From Formosa sp030427735 (GTDB lineage: Bacteria; Bacteroidota; Bacteroidia; Flavobacteriales; Flavobacteriaceae), in NCBI RefSeq assembly GCF_051200825.1, contig NZ_CP195158.1:3596001-3660000 (forward strand): DNA of 64,000 bases, given 5' to 3'. The stretch's first letter is position 1. Each line of letters starts with the position of its first letter. Under the pieces are notes generated by a model, which saw nothing but the letters and a program-made list of their open reading frames with translations, did not search any database and was not told where the DNA came from. This document shows, one piece after another, positions 16,688-24,210 of this stretch. The position numbers and the translations under genes were made by a program.

Positions 16688-18277
16688 TTACTTTTGGCTA
16701 TTAAGTTTAATAACCTCGTTTACCATATCGTCGGTTGAATTGATAACTTCTGTAAAGGCACCTTTACCAAATAACTGGTCGGCAATGGTAGCTTTTAAGT
16801 ATTGTTTCACTTCTTCGTGATAAGCCACAAAAGTAATCGTAGATTGTGTTCTAATATTTAGGTAGTCCTGAAACTTAATCACCAAGTCGTCGCTTACTTT
16901 AAAATCATTTATAAAATCTTGTCGACTATAATTATCGTACAAGTGGCGATCTTGCTCTAGCTCTTCAAAAATAAAATAACTTATAAAGCCACGATGTTCT
17001 AAAAACAACAACGTTTCGTTTTGCATATTTGTATCTAATGGCACAAAAACATCTGGAATTATACCCCCGCCACCATAAACAATTTTTCCTTTAGGAGTTG
17101 TAAATTTTAAAGAATCAGACACTTTTATTTTTTCGGGATCTATCAACTCACCACTATCTAATCTTTCAAAATACTCGTCGTAATAATCTTTATTCCCGTT
17201 GGAATATGGCCTTTGTATAGATCGGCCTGTAGGCGTATAATAACGCGACACGGTTAAGCGTACCGCACTGCCGTCTCCCAACTCCATTTCGCGCTGCACC
17301 AAACCTTTACCATAAGAACGCCTACCCACTATAGTCCCTTTATCGTTATCCTGAAGCGCGCCAGCCACTATCTCGCTAGCCGAAGCCGAGTTTTCGTTAA
17401 TTAACACGTACACCTCGCCAGTTTCGAAATCGCCTGCCTCTGTTGCATAACTCTTTTCTATGGCACCACTTTTATTTTTTGTAAACAGAATCAGTTTATC
17501 ATCTTCTAAAAACTCATCGACTATAGCTTCGGCAACAGCCAAAAACCCACCCGGATTATCTCTTAAATCCAATGCAATTTCTTTAGCCCCAGCTTGCTTT
17601 AATTTAGTGAGCGCCGATTTAAATTCATTAAAAGTACTTTCTGCAAAGCGATTGATTTTTATATAACCTAAGGTCTCAGTTAGCATATAACCAGCATCGA
17701 CACTTTTTATGGGAATAATATCTCGAGTAACTTTAAAATCTAATATCTCGCCGGTATCTTTTCTGAAAACTTTCAAATCTACATCGGTATTTATATTCCC
17801 TTTTAAACGGTTTACGATGTCGACATTATTAATGTGTTTTCCAAACAGCGAATCGCCATTCGCGTAAATAATACGATCGCCACCTAAAATGCCAGCTTTA
17901 TCGCTAGGGCCGCCCTCAACTGCACGAATAACCGTTACGGTGTCTTTATACGTATAAAAATGAACCCCAATCCCAACAAAGTCACCTTTCATATTTTCCG
18001 AAACGCGCTCCATATCTTCTCTTGGAATATATACCGAATGTGGGTCTAAATTTTCTAAAATACCGTTTACTGTTACATCTACAATACTATCGGTATTTAC
18101 ATTATCTACATACTCGTAATCTATATAATCTATAAGCCGATTTAACTTATCTTTATTGCTATTTGCAGTAAATAATCTATTAGACTGGTCGGCGAAATTT
18201 AATTTACCTCCAATATAAATTCCTGCCGCAACTGCAGCACCAATTATTAGTGGTAAATATTTTTTCTTAAGAGCCAT
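16688..18277 (-). CDS. carboxyl-terminal processing protease, S41 family
   Basis: 529 residues. A signal anchor (LPLIIGAAVAAGIYIGGKL, residues 8-26) is followed by a helical domain, a PDZ domain (about 90-180; GVHFYTYKDTVTVIRAVEGG), and the S41 catalytic core with RDNPGGFLAVAEAIVDEFL near 239-257. The Ser/Lys dyad can be placed at S299 (ENSASASEI) and K324 (SYGKGLVQ). This is a periplasmic CtpA-type protease. It overlaps the start of its upstream neighbour, dCMP deaminase, by one base, so the two are coupled. Confidence 0.95.
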   Translation of the reverse strand: MALKKKYLPLIIGAAVAAGIYIGGKLNFADQSNRLFTANSNKDKLNRLIDYIDYEYVDNVNTDSIVDVTVNGILENLDPHSVYIPREDMERVSENMKGDFVGIGVHFYTYKDTVTVIRAVEGGPSDKAGILGGDRIIYANGDSLFGKHINNVDIVNRLKGNINTDVDLKVFRKDTGEILDFKVTRDIIPIKSVDAGYMLTETLGYIKINRFAESTFNEFKSALTKLKQAGAKEIALDLRDNPGGFLAVAEAIVDEFLEDDKLILFTKNKSGAIEKSYATEAGDFETGEVYVLINENSASASEIVAGALQDNDKGTIVGRRSYGKGLVQREMELGDGSAVRLTVSRYYTPTGRSIQRPYSNGNKDYYDEYFERLDSGELIDPEKIKVSDSLKFTTPKGKIVYGGGGIIPDVFVPLDTNMQNETLLFLEHRGFISYFIFEELEQDRHLYDNYSRQDFINDFKVSDDLVIKFQDYLNIRTQSTITFVAYHEEVKQYLKATIADQLFGKGAFTEVINSTDDMVNEVIKLNSQK

Positions 18278-18708
18278 TACGCGGTTAAATCTTCAATATA
18301 TTCTATTTCTATACCTGCTTTTTTTAGAAAGAGCAATCCTGAATTATCTTTATATTCTTGACAATACACGACACGCACTATACCTGCCTGATGGATAAGT
18401 TTACTACACTCCTTGCAAGGAGATAAAGTAATATACAAAGTAGCTCCCTTACAAGATTGTGTAGAGGCCGCAACCTTTAATATAGCATTCGCTTCGGCGT
18501 GCAGCACATACCATTTGGTATACCCTTCTTCGTCTTCGCAAAAATTTTCGAATCCAGTTGGCGTACCGTTATATCCATCAGAAATAATCATTCTATCCTT
18601 TACAATTAATGCCCCAACTTGCTTGCGCTCACAAAAGGATAGTTTTCCCCATTCTTTGGCAATTCGTAAATAGGCTTTATCGTACTTAAGCTGTTTCTTT
18701 TTGGGCAT
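18277..18708 (-). CDS. dCMP/cytidine deaminase (ComEB-like)
   Basis: 143 residues. Zinc-dependent deaminase motifs: H70 and E72 in LHAEANAI, and C98 and C101 in LSPCKECSKLI. The N-terminal GYNGTPTGFEN (45-55) is typical of dCMP deaminases, which supply dUMP for thymidylate synthesis. It is likely co-transcribed with the downstream S41 protease, which has an unrelated function. Confidence 0.93.
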   Translation of the reverse strand: MPKKKQLKYDKAYLRIAKEWGKLSFCERKQVGALIVKDRMIISDGYNGTPTGFENFCEDEEGYTKWYVLHAEANAILKVAASTQSCKGATLYITLSPCKECSKLIHQAGIVRVVYCQEYKDNSGLLFLKKAGIEIEYIEDLTA

Positions 18709-18868
18709 TAAATTAATGTGGATATTTTAAATGGATACTACTTTTACATACAACACCGCTTTAATTGCGTGTGTAATCTTCTATTACTAAGAACTTAATA
18801 ACGAAGATAGGTGGTTGTTATTTTAATTACAATGGCAAACCGTTAAATTTTTTACAAAACTTATCGAT

Positions 18869-19456
18869 TTACACTACCAATTCGTTTTCTAAAATCATAG
18901 GAATAACCAAACCAATTACTATAGATGACAATACCAATACCCAATCGCGTTTTGAAAAACGAAAAACCGTTTGCATAACATAACTGAAAAACAGCACCAC
19001 AAAAACGATAATTACCTGTGCAATCTCTATACCTAAGGCAAACTCGATAAGCGGCAATAGTTTATTACTAGAATTACCCACTAACAAATGAAACTCGCGC
19101 GCAAAACCTAAACCATGAATTATACCAAAAAACAATGCCGATAGCAATAAAACACCAACACCCTTTTGCTGCGTTTTACCTGCAGTAAATACATTAAAAA
19201 CAGCCATAATTAAAATGGTAATCGGAATTAACAACTCAACCAAAGCCCCATTAATTTTTACAATATCGTAAGCTGCTAAAACTAAAGACAAGGTATGCCC
19301 TAAAGTAAATAACGACACTAAAACCAAAACACGCTTCCAGTCTTTAAAAACGTATGGTACGGTTAACACCATTAAAAACAAAATATGGTCGTAACCATTA
19401 ATATCTAACACATGGTTTACACCATATTGAACATAAAATAAAAAATCGTCTAGCAT
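18869..19456 (-). CDS. HupE/UreJ-family membrane protein
   Basis: 195 residues from the ATG at 19456; a longer reading frame to 19513 exists, but the family start is MLDDFLFYVQYGVNHVLDINGYDHILFL. There are six to seven hydrophobic segments, with GYDHILFL, FTLGHTLSL and FFGIIHGLGFA metal-binding-like histidine motifs typical of HupE/UreJ proteins, linked to nickel or cobalt transport. No hydrogenase or urease genes lie nearby, so the role is open. An exact TAAATTTG -7 element lies at 19529-19522. Confidence 0.88.
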   Translation of the reverse strand: MLDDFLFYVQYGVNHVLDINGYDHILFLMVLTVPYVFKDWKRVLVLVSLFTLGHTLSLVLAAYDIVKINGALVELLIPITILIMAVFNVFTAGKTQQKGVGVLLLSALFFGIIHGLGFAREFHLLVGNSSNKLLPLIEFALGIEIAQVIIVFVVLFFSYVMQTVFRFSKRDWVLVLSSIVIGLVIPMILENELVV

Positions 19457-19521
19457 AATTAGGGAATCTTGGAAGTTTATAAATTGAGTTTTAAATATTA
19501 TACACCATTTCACTCAACGCA

Positions 19522-19529
19522 CAAATTTA
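19522..19529 (-). promoter_or_regulatory. -7 element of the HupE/UreJ gene
   Basis: The minus strand reads TAAATTTG, an exact TAnnTTTG match, giving a leader of about 62 nt to the ATG at 19456. It supports the shorter start only weakly. Confidence 0.5.
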
Positions 19530-19596
19530 ATATTTAATACGATATTTGTATTTATAAAACATGAGAATAAAGTCTTAACAATAATTGTAACAAAAA

Positions 19597-19956
19597 ATGA
19601 CTACAACCAAAAAACACGACGACCGAATTGCTAAATTAACTTTTGCTTCTGTGTACCCGCATTATGTTGCAAAAGTTGAAAAGAAAGGGCGCACCGTTGA
19701 AGAACTCCACGAAGTTATTACCTGGTTAACCGGATTTAACAACGAAGACCTGCAACAATTAATTTTGGAAAAAGCGACTTTCGAAACGTTTTTCAGCAAA
19801 GCCACCCTTAACCCTAATGCGCATTTAATAACCGGCAGTATTTGCGGCTACCGTATAGAAGACATAACAACACCATTAACAAAGCAAGCAAGATACCTAG
19901 ACAAATTAGTAGATGAATTAGCTAAAGGTCGTAAAATGGAAAAAATTTTACGCTAA
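19597..19956 (+). CDS. DUF2200-family protein
   Basis: 119 residues. RIAKLTFASVYPHYVAKVEK (10-29), EVITWLTGF and GSICGYRIEDITTPL (84-98) are diagnostic of the DUF2200 family of small cytosolic proteins of unknown function. A monocistronic gene followed by a strong terminator shared with the convergent DUF2147 gene. Confidence 0.93.
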   Translation: MTTTKKHDDRIAKLTFASVYPHYVAKVEKKGRTVEELHEVITWLTGFNNEDLQQLILEKATFETFFSKATLNPNAHLITGSICGYRIEDITTPLTKQARYLDKLVDELAKGRKMEKILR

Positions 19957-19979
19957 ACTAAATCAGATTACATATCAAA

Positions 19980-20032
19980 AAAAAAAAAATCGCATTAACC
20001 TAAAGTTTAGATTAATGCGATTTTTTCGATGT
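19980..20032. terminator. bidirectional terminator between DUF2200 and DUF2147 genes
   Basis: ATCGCATTAA / TTAATGCGAT stem with 13-nt loop, a nine-base A run on the left and a T run on the right. Confidence 0.85.
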
Positions 20033-20039
20033 TTATATT

Positions 20040-20459
20040 TTATTGTTTTCTAATCCAATATTGCGTTCGTCCCAAAATAGACACACCTAAAAAACCTCTC
20101 ACTTTAAGCTTATTATCGTCTACCAATTTTAAGTAACAACTGTACACATCGCCCGATTCCGGATCTAGAATAGTACCTTCGTTATACTCGTCATCATCCT
20201 TTTTAAGATCTTCAATAATGACCAACCCTATTATAGGTTTATCTTTTTTAGCACCTTCGCACTTTTCGCAACGCGAATTAGGGTCGCCAACATATTTATC
20301 GATTATTTTAGCATAATACAAACCATTAGATTCGTAAATGTCTACAAGTGCTTTTTTTTCTTTGGTTTTATCGTCGAAAGTTTCCCACTTACCAACAATA
20401 CCTTGTGCGTTTACAACTGCGGTAAACGTCATTAATAAAAATAATACAAAATGTTTCAT
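20040..20459 (-). CDS. DUF2147-family secreted protein
   Basis: 139 residues, signal peptide to about residue 18 (VVNAQ). GIVGKWETFDDKTKEKKALVDIYE, the CEKCEGAKKDKPIIGLVII block and LKVRGFLGVSILGRTQYWIR match the DUF2147 lipocalin-like fold. Periplasmic or secreted; function unknown. It stands alone on the minus strand with a bidirectional terminator at its 3' side. Confidence 0.9.
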   Translation of the reverse strand: MKHFVLFLLMTFTAVVNAQGIVGKWETFDDKTKEKKALVDIYESNGLYYAKIIDKYVGDPNSRCEKCEGAKKDKPIIGLVIIEDLKKDDDEYNEGTILDPESGDVYSCYLKLVDDNKLKVRGFLGVSILGRTQYWIRKQ

Positions 20460-20599
20460 TAGCTTCCTGTTTGTTTTAATATTATATCTTCAGCTACTAC
20501 ACCTCTTTAGACCGTTTTAATTTATTTTATAAGCTAAGCAGCCGAAGGCAAATTACAATATTTTTTCACAACTCACTCCTTCATTAAAAGCAATCAAAC

Positions 20600-20648
20600 A
20601 AAAAAGCCTGAAAATCGAAAGATTAACAGGCTTTACACAAACTCAAGG
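20600..20648 (-). repeat. detached copy of the tRNA-Leu 3' end plus terminator (att-like)
   Basis: caggctttacac-aa-actcaagg at 20627-20648 matches 21468-21489 at 20 of 22 positions, and aaaaaagcctg at 20600 matches 21442. On the minus strand this reads as the last bases of the tRNA followed by its terminator hairpin. There is no tRNA body here. The remaining sequence 20649-20889 shows no gene or clear element. Confidence 0.7.
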
Positions 20649-20889
20649 CTTGTACTTTTTTTACTAAAATTCAAAACCATCTCAAAACATTAGCCAACGT
20701 TATACATTCATAACTTAAACTAGATATGATTTCCTAAAACTTAAACATTATGCACTGAAAAATTGTAGATGATTAGACAATGAAGACAAATCAGTTTCTA
20801 TTCGGAAAATTTAGCAATCTATTAAATGAAGGATTATATTAGCTGCCATTAAAAAAAAATAGTATTACTTACATTCACATTTATAAAAA

Positions 20890-21414
20890 ATGTATAAAAA
20901 GAATTTATTAAACATTAAGGCATATTCAGCACTAATAATAGTTTTATTTAGTCTACTAAGTTGTAAATCTCATAAAGAAATTAAAAAACTATCGTCACAA
21001 ATAGATTGCAAAAAAACAATATATTTTATTTGGGACGATGAAAGCAATGCACTCCAGAGTCAAACAACAGGAAACTATAAATTAGGTTATACATTTAGAA
21101 ATATTGATATTAATCTTAAAGAGCTTTTTATAGAATCAGTAGAAAAATTAAATGAAGATTATAAAGGAACCTATATTTATGGTAAGTATAATGGTTTTCC
21201 TCCAGATTCGATTATTCAAGTGCGTGTGAAGTTAGAAAAGCTAGTTTGGCATCTTAATTATTATAAATCTAAAAGAGACTTACAACTCGTGTATTCTACA
21301 TCCAATGAAGATTTTCAATTTATCGGTAATAGTAAACGAAAAAAACAAAAAGCTTATTTAGAATCGTTTGAGCATGCTAATCTAAAATTTATACTAGCAA
21401 CTTGTAATAATTGA
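20890..21414 (+). CDS. hypothetical lipoprotein inside a tRNA-flanked segment
   Basis: 174 residues. Basic N-terminus, a hydrophobic stretch and a lipobox-like LLSC (Cys near residue 25) predict an outer-membrane lipoprotein. The remainder is hydrophilic, with YFIWDDESNALQSQTTGNYK and KLVWHLNYYKSKRDL; I recognise no family. It is visibly more AT-rich than its neighbours, and it is the only gene between the tRNA-Leu gene and the detached copy of that tRNA's 3' end, so recent acquisition is plausible. Confidence 0.7.
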   Translation: MYKKNLLNIKAYSALIIVLFSLLSCKSHKEIKKLSSQIDCKKTIYFIWDDESNALQSQTTGNYKLGYTFRNIDINLKELFIESVEKLNEDYKGTYIYGKYNGFPPDSIIQVRVKLEKLVWHLNYYKSKRDLQLVYSTSNEDFQFIGNSKRKKQKAYLESFEHANLKFILATCNN

Positions 21415-21440
21415 TTCGTTGTAAATGTTACTGATTTAAT

Positions 21441-21479
21441 TAAAAAAGCCTGTAATTCAAAGAACCACAGGCTTTACAC
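21441..21479 (-). terminator. terminator of the tRNA-Leu transcript
   Basis: Read on the minus strand: AAAGCCTG / CAGGCTTTTTT stem with T run, directly after the tRNA 3' end. Confidence 0.75.
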
Positions 21480-21480
21480 G

Positions 21481-21562
21481 TACTCAAGGTGGGAATCGAA
21501 CCCACACTTCCGAAGAAACTGGATTTTGAATCCAGCGCGTCTACCAATTCCGCCACTTGAGC
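21481..21562 (-). tRNA. tRNA-Leu (anticodon CAA)
   Basis: On the minus strand the 82-nt sequence folds as a class II tRNA. Acceptor GCTCAAG pairs with CTTGAGT (first pair a G-T wobble), D-arm contains GGTAGACGC, anticodon stem CTGGA/TCCAG with loop TTCAAAA (anticodon CAA), a long variable arm (TTTCTTCGGAAG region), and T-arm GTGGGTTCGATTCCCAC. The discriminator base is A, as expected for leucine. CCA is not encoded. Confidence 0.95.
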
Positions 21563-21658
21563 AAACGAATTCGTAATGGGACTGCAAAAATAATTTAATT
21601 TTATGTAAACTTCCTAAAAATTCAGCAACAATATTCTTTTCAAGTTAAAATAAATCCC

Positions 21659-21666
21659 TAAATTTG
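21659..21666 (+). promoter_or_regulatory. -7 element of the prs operon
   Basis: TAAATTTG, an exact TAnnTTTG match, 52 bp upstream of the prs ATG. Confidence 0.6.
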
Positions 21667-21717
21667 CACCCAATTTAAAAACCAGTAGTGTTTCTCACTT
21701 AAAAACAACAAGTTACC

Positions 21718-22659
21718 ATGCGTAATGTTTATACAGAAGCTAAAATTTTTACCTGTGAAGCCAGTAGGGATTTAGCCGAAAAAATTGCTGCAGCCTACGG
21801 GACCCACTTAGGAAACGTAATTACCTCGACGTACAGCGACGGAGAATTCCAACCCTCGTACGAAGAATCTATTAGAGGCACGCGCATTTTTATTATTGGC
21901 TCTACACATCCTGGACCAGAAAATTTAATGGAAATGTTGTTAATGATTGATGCTGCCAAACGCGCATCTGCAAGACACATTACTGCGGTTTTACCTTATT
22001 TTGGTTGGGCAAGACAAGACCGTAAAGACAAACCAAGAGTACCTATTGCTGCTAAATTAGTAGCGAAAATGTTAGAAACTGCAGGTGCTACTCGTATTAT
22101 CACTATGGACCTTCATGCCGATCAAATTCAAGGTTTTTTCGAAAAACCTGTCGATCACCTTTTTGCTTCAACCATCTTTTTACCATACCTAAAGTCGCTT
22201 AACCTAGACAACCTAACCATTGCATCGCCAGATATGGGAGGTTCTAAAAGAGCTTATGCCTATTCTAAAGCTTTAGAAAGCGATGTGGTAATTTGTTATA
22301 AACAACGTGCTAAAGCCAATGTTATTTCTTACATGGAACTTATTGGCGATGTAACCGATAAAAATGTGGTGTTAGTAGACGATATGGTAGATACTGCAGG
22401 TACACTAACCAAAGCAGCAGACCTAATGATGGAACGTGGTGCTAAAAGCGTTAGAGCCATTTGTACACACGCCATTTTATCGGGTAATGCTTACGAAAAA
22501 CTAGAAAATTCTAAACTAGAAGAATTAATAGTAACAGACTCTATACCGCTAAGGCAACAAAGCAATAAAGTAAGAGTACTTACCTGTGCCGATTTGTTTG
22601 CTGGTGTTATGCAAAACGTACACTACAACAAATCTATCAGTTCTAAATTTTTAATGTAA
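21718..22659 (+). CDS. prs: ribose-phosphate pyrophosphokinase
   Basis: 313 residues. Typical PRPP synthetase features: YSDGEFQPSYEESIRG near 39-54, YFGWARQDRKDKPRVPIAAK (ATP-binding region near 95-114), DLHADQIQGFF (128-138) and the PRPP loop VVLVDDMVDTAGTL near 218-231. It makes PRPP from ribose 5-phosphate and ATP for nucleotide, His and Trp synthesis. It is followed after 23 bp by rplY; the pair is conserved in many Bacteroidota. Confidence 0.97.
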   Translation: MRNVYTEAKIFTCEASRDLAEKIAAAYGTHLGNVITSTYSDGEFQPSYEESIRGTRIFIIGSTHPGPENLMEMLLMIDAAKRASARHITAVLPYFGWARQDRKDKPRVPIAAKLVAKMLETAGATRIITMDLHADQIQGFFEKPVDHLFASTIFLPYLKSLNLDNLTIASPDMGGSKRAYAYSKALESDVVICYKQRAKANVISYMELIGDVTDKNVVLVDDMVDTAGTLTKAADLMMERGAKSVRAICTHAILSGNAYEKLENSKLEELIVTDSIPLRQQSNKVRVLTCADLFAGVMQNVHYNKSISSKFLM

Positions 22660-22682
22660 TTTAATACTTAATATAAATAAAC

Positions 22683-23297
22683 ATGAAATCAATTACAATC
22701 AACGGATCTCAAAGAGAAAGCGTGGGCAAAAAAGTAACAAAAGCCTTACGTAATGCTGGTCAGGTTCCTTGCGTATTATACGGAGGAGATAAGCCAGTAC
22801 ATTTCTCTGCAGATGAATTAGCTTTCTCAAAATTAGTATACACGCCTAATGCGCATACTGTTGTGATTGCTTTAGAAGGTGGCGAAACTTACAATGCTGT
22901 TATGCAAGACATTCAGTTTCACCCAGTAACAGACAAAATCTTACACATCGATTTTTATCAGTTATTCGACGACAAAGAAATTTCTATGGATATTCCTGTA
23001 GCTTTTGTTGGTAACTCTCGTGGTGTAAGAAACGGTGGTGTATTACGTAAAAACAAACGTAGCTTAAGAGTAAAAGCATTACCAGCTAACTTACCAGATT
23101 TAATCGAAGCAGATATTACTCCGCTTAAAATTGGTGGTAAATTATACATCACATCGTTAGAAAACGATGCTTACAAGTTCATGCACCCAGACAACACTGT
23201 GGTATGTCAAGTAAGACGTTCTAGAGCATCTATGAACGTAGAAGACGAAGAAGATGAAGATGAAACTGCAGAAGCAGAAGCAACTGCACAAGAATAA
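22683..23297 (+). CDS. rplY: 50S ribosomal protein L25 (Ctc-type)
   Basis: 204 residues, two domains. The N-terminal 5S-rRNA-binding domain (INGSQRESVGKKVTKALRNA, residues 5-24; VLYGGDKPVHFS) is followed by the TL5/Ctc beta domain to about 180, and an acidic low-complexity tail (EDEEDEDETAEAEATAQE). Probably co-transcribed with prs; a terminator follows. Confidence 0.96.
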   Translation: MKSITINGSQRESVGKKVTKALRNAGQVPCVLYGGDKPVHFSADELAFSKLVYTPNAHTVVIALEGGETYNAVMQDIQFHPVTDKILHIDFYQLFDDKEISMDIPVAFVGNSRGVRNGGVLRKNKRSLRVKALPANLPDLIEADITPLKIGGKLYITSLENDAYKFMHPDNTVVCQVRRSRASMNVEDEEDEDETAEAEATAQE

Positions 23298-23317
23298 TCT
23301 AAACGTATTCTAAAATA

Positions 23318-23355
23318 ATAAAAAGCATGCTGTTCATTCAGGATGCTTTTTTTAT
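23318..23355 (+). terminator. terminator after rplY
   Basis: AAAAGCATgCTG / CAGgATGCTTTT stem followed by a T run. Confidence 0.8.
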
Positions 23356-23377
23356 TTTAACCTAAAATACGCAGCTC

Positions 23378-24004
23378 ATGTTCAACTTTCTTTTTAAGCA
23401 CAAAAAAAGCATTACGAACACTTCAGAAACACAACCCATGAAAAAATTTTTAATAGTTGGCTTAGGAAATATTGGCGAAAAGTACGAAAACACCAGACAT
23501 AATATCGGTTTTAAAATTTTAGACCAATTAGCCAAACAAGAAAATTTAACCTTCGAAACCGAAAAACTAGGCGATATAACTACTTACAAATTTAAAGGAC
23601 GCACCTTTATTTTACTAAAGCCAAATACGTACATGAATTTAAGCGGGAAAGCAGTACAATACTGGCTAACTAAAGAAAAAATACCTTTAGAACACTTACT
23701 TGTTATTACAGACGACCTTAATTTACCTTTTGGCAGCATACGCTTAAAAACCAAAGGCAGCGACGGTGGGCATAATGGCCTTAAAGACATTCAAGATAAA
23801 TTACAAACAACAGCATACAACAGGTTCAGGTTTGGCATTAGCAACAGCTTTAGCAAAGGCAAACAAATAGACTATGTTTTAGGGGAATGGTCTACCGAAG
23901 AAAACTTGATTATGGAAGAACGCTTAAACCAATCTGTAGCCCTTATTAAATCGTTTGGGACCGCAGGTGTAAGCCGCACCATGAATGCCTTTAATGGCAA
24001 ATAA
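23378..24004 (+). CDS. pth: peptidyl-tRNA hydrolase
   Basis: 208 residues from this ATG. The catalytic domain begins MKKFLIVGLGNIGEKYENTR at residue 21; the histidine in NTRHNIGF is the general base, with N in KPNTYMNLSG and D in LVITDDLNLPFG. KGSDGGHNGLKDI is the family loop. It releases tRNA from peptidyl-tRNA. The extra 20 residues at the N-terminus (basic, FNFLFKHKKS) may be real, as some relatives have them, or translation may begin at the ATG at 23438. Confidence 0.95.
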   Translation: MFNFLFKHKKSITNTSETQPMKKFLIVGLGNIGEKYENTRHNIGFKILDQLAKQENLTFETEKLGDITTYKFKGRTFILLKPNTYMNLSGKAVQYWLTKEKIPLEHLLVITDDLNLPFGSIRLKTKGSDGGHNGLKDIQDKLQTTAYNRFRFGISNSFSKGKQIDYVLGEWSTEENLIMEERLNQSVALIKSFGTAGVSRTMNAFNGK

Positions 24005-24172
24005 CACAATTCTTCTTGGAATAAAATAGTTCTACTTAACATCTGGAATATATTTATTTTAATTTTTATGCATCGAAATAAATAATTGATAAAAAACAAG
24101 TAAAAAAATTACATTAACATTTTATTTGTCAAAAAAATAAGCTGCACCCGCCTTATTATCGCTTAAATCCAA

Positions 24173-24180
24173 TATATTTG
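24173..24180 (+). promoter_or_regulatory. -7 element of the M43 metalloprotease gene
   Basis: TATATTTG, an exact TAnnTTTG match; predicted leader about 27 nt. Confidence 0.6.
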
Positions 24181-24210
24181 CCGCCATTATCCCCTAATAC
24201 ACAATTATAA

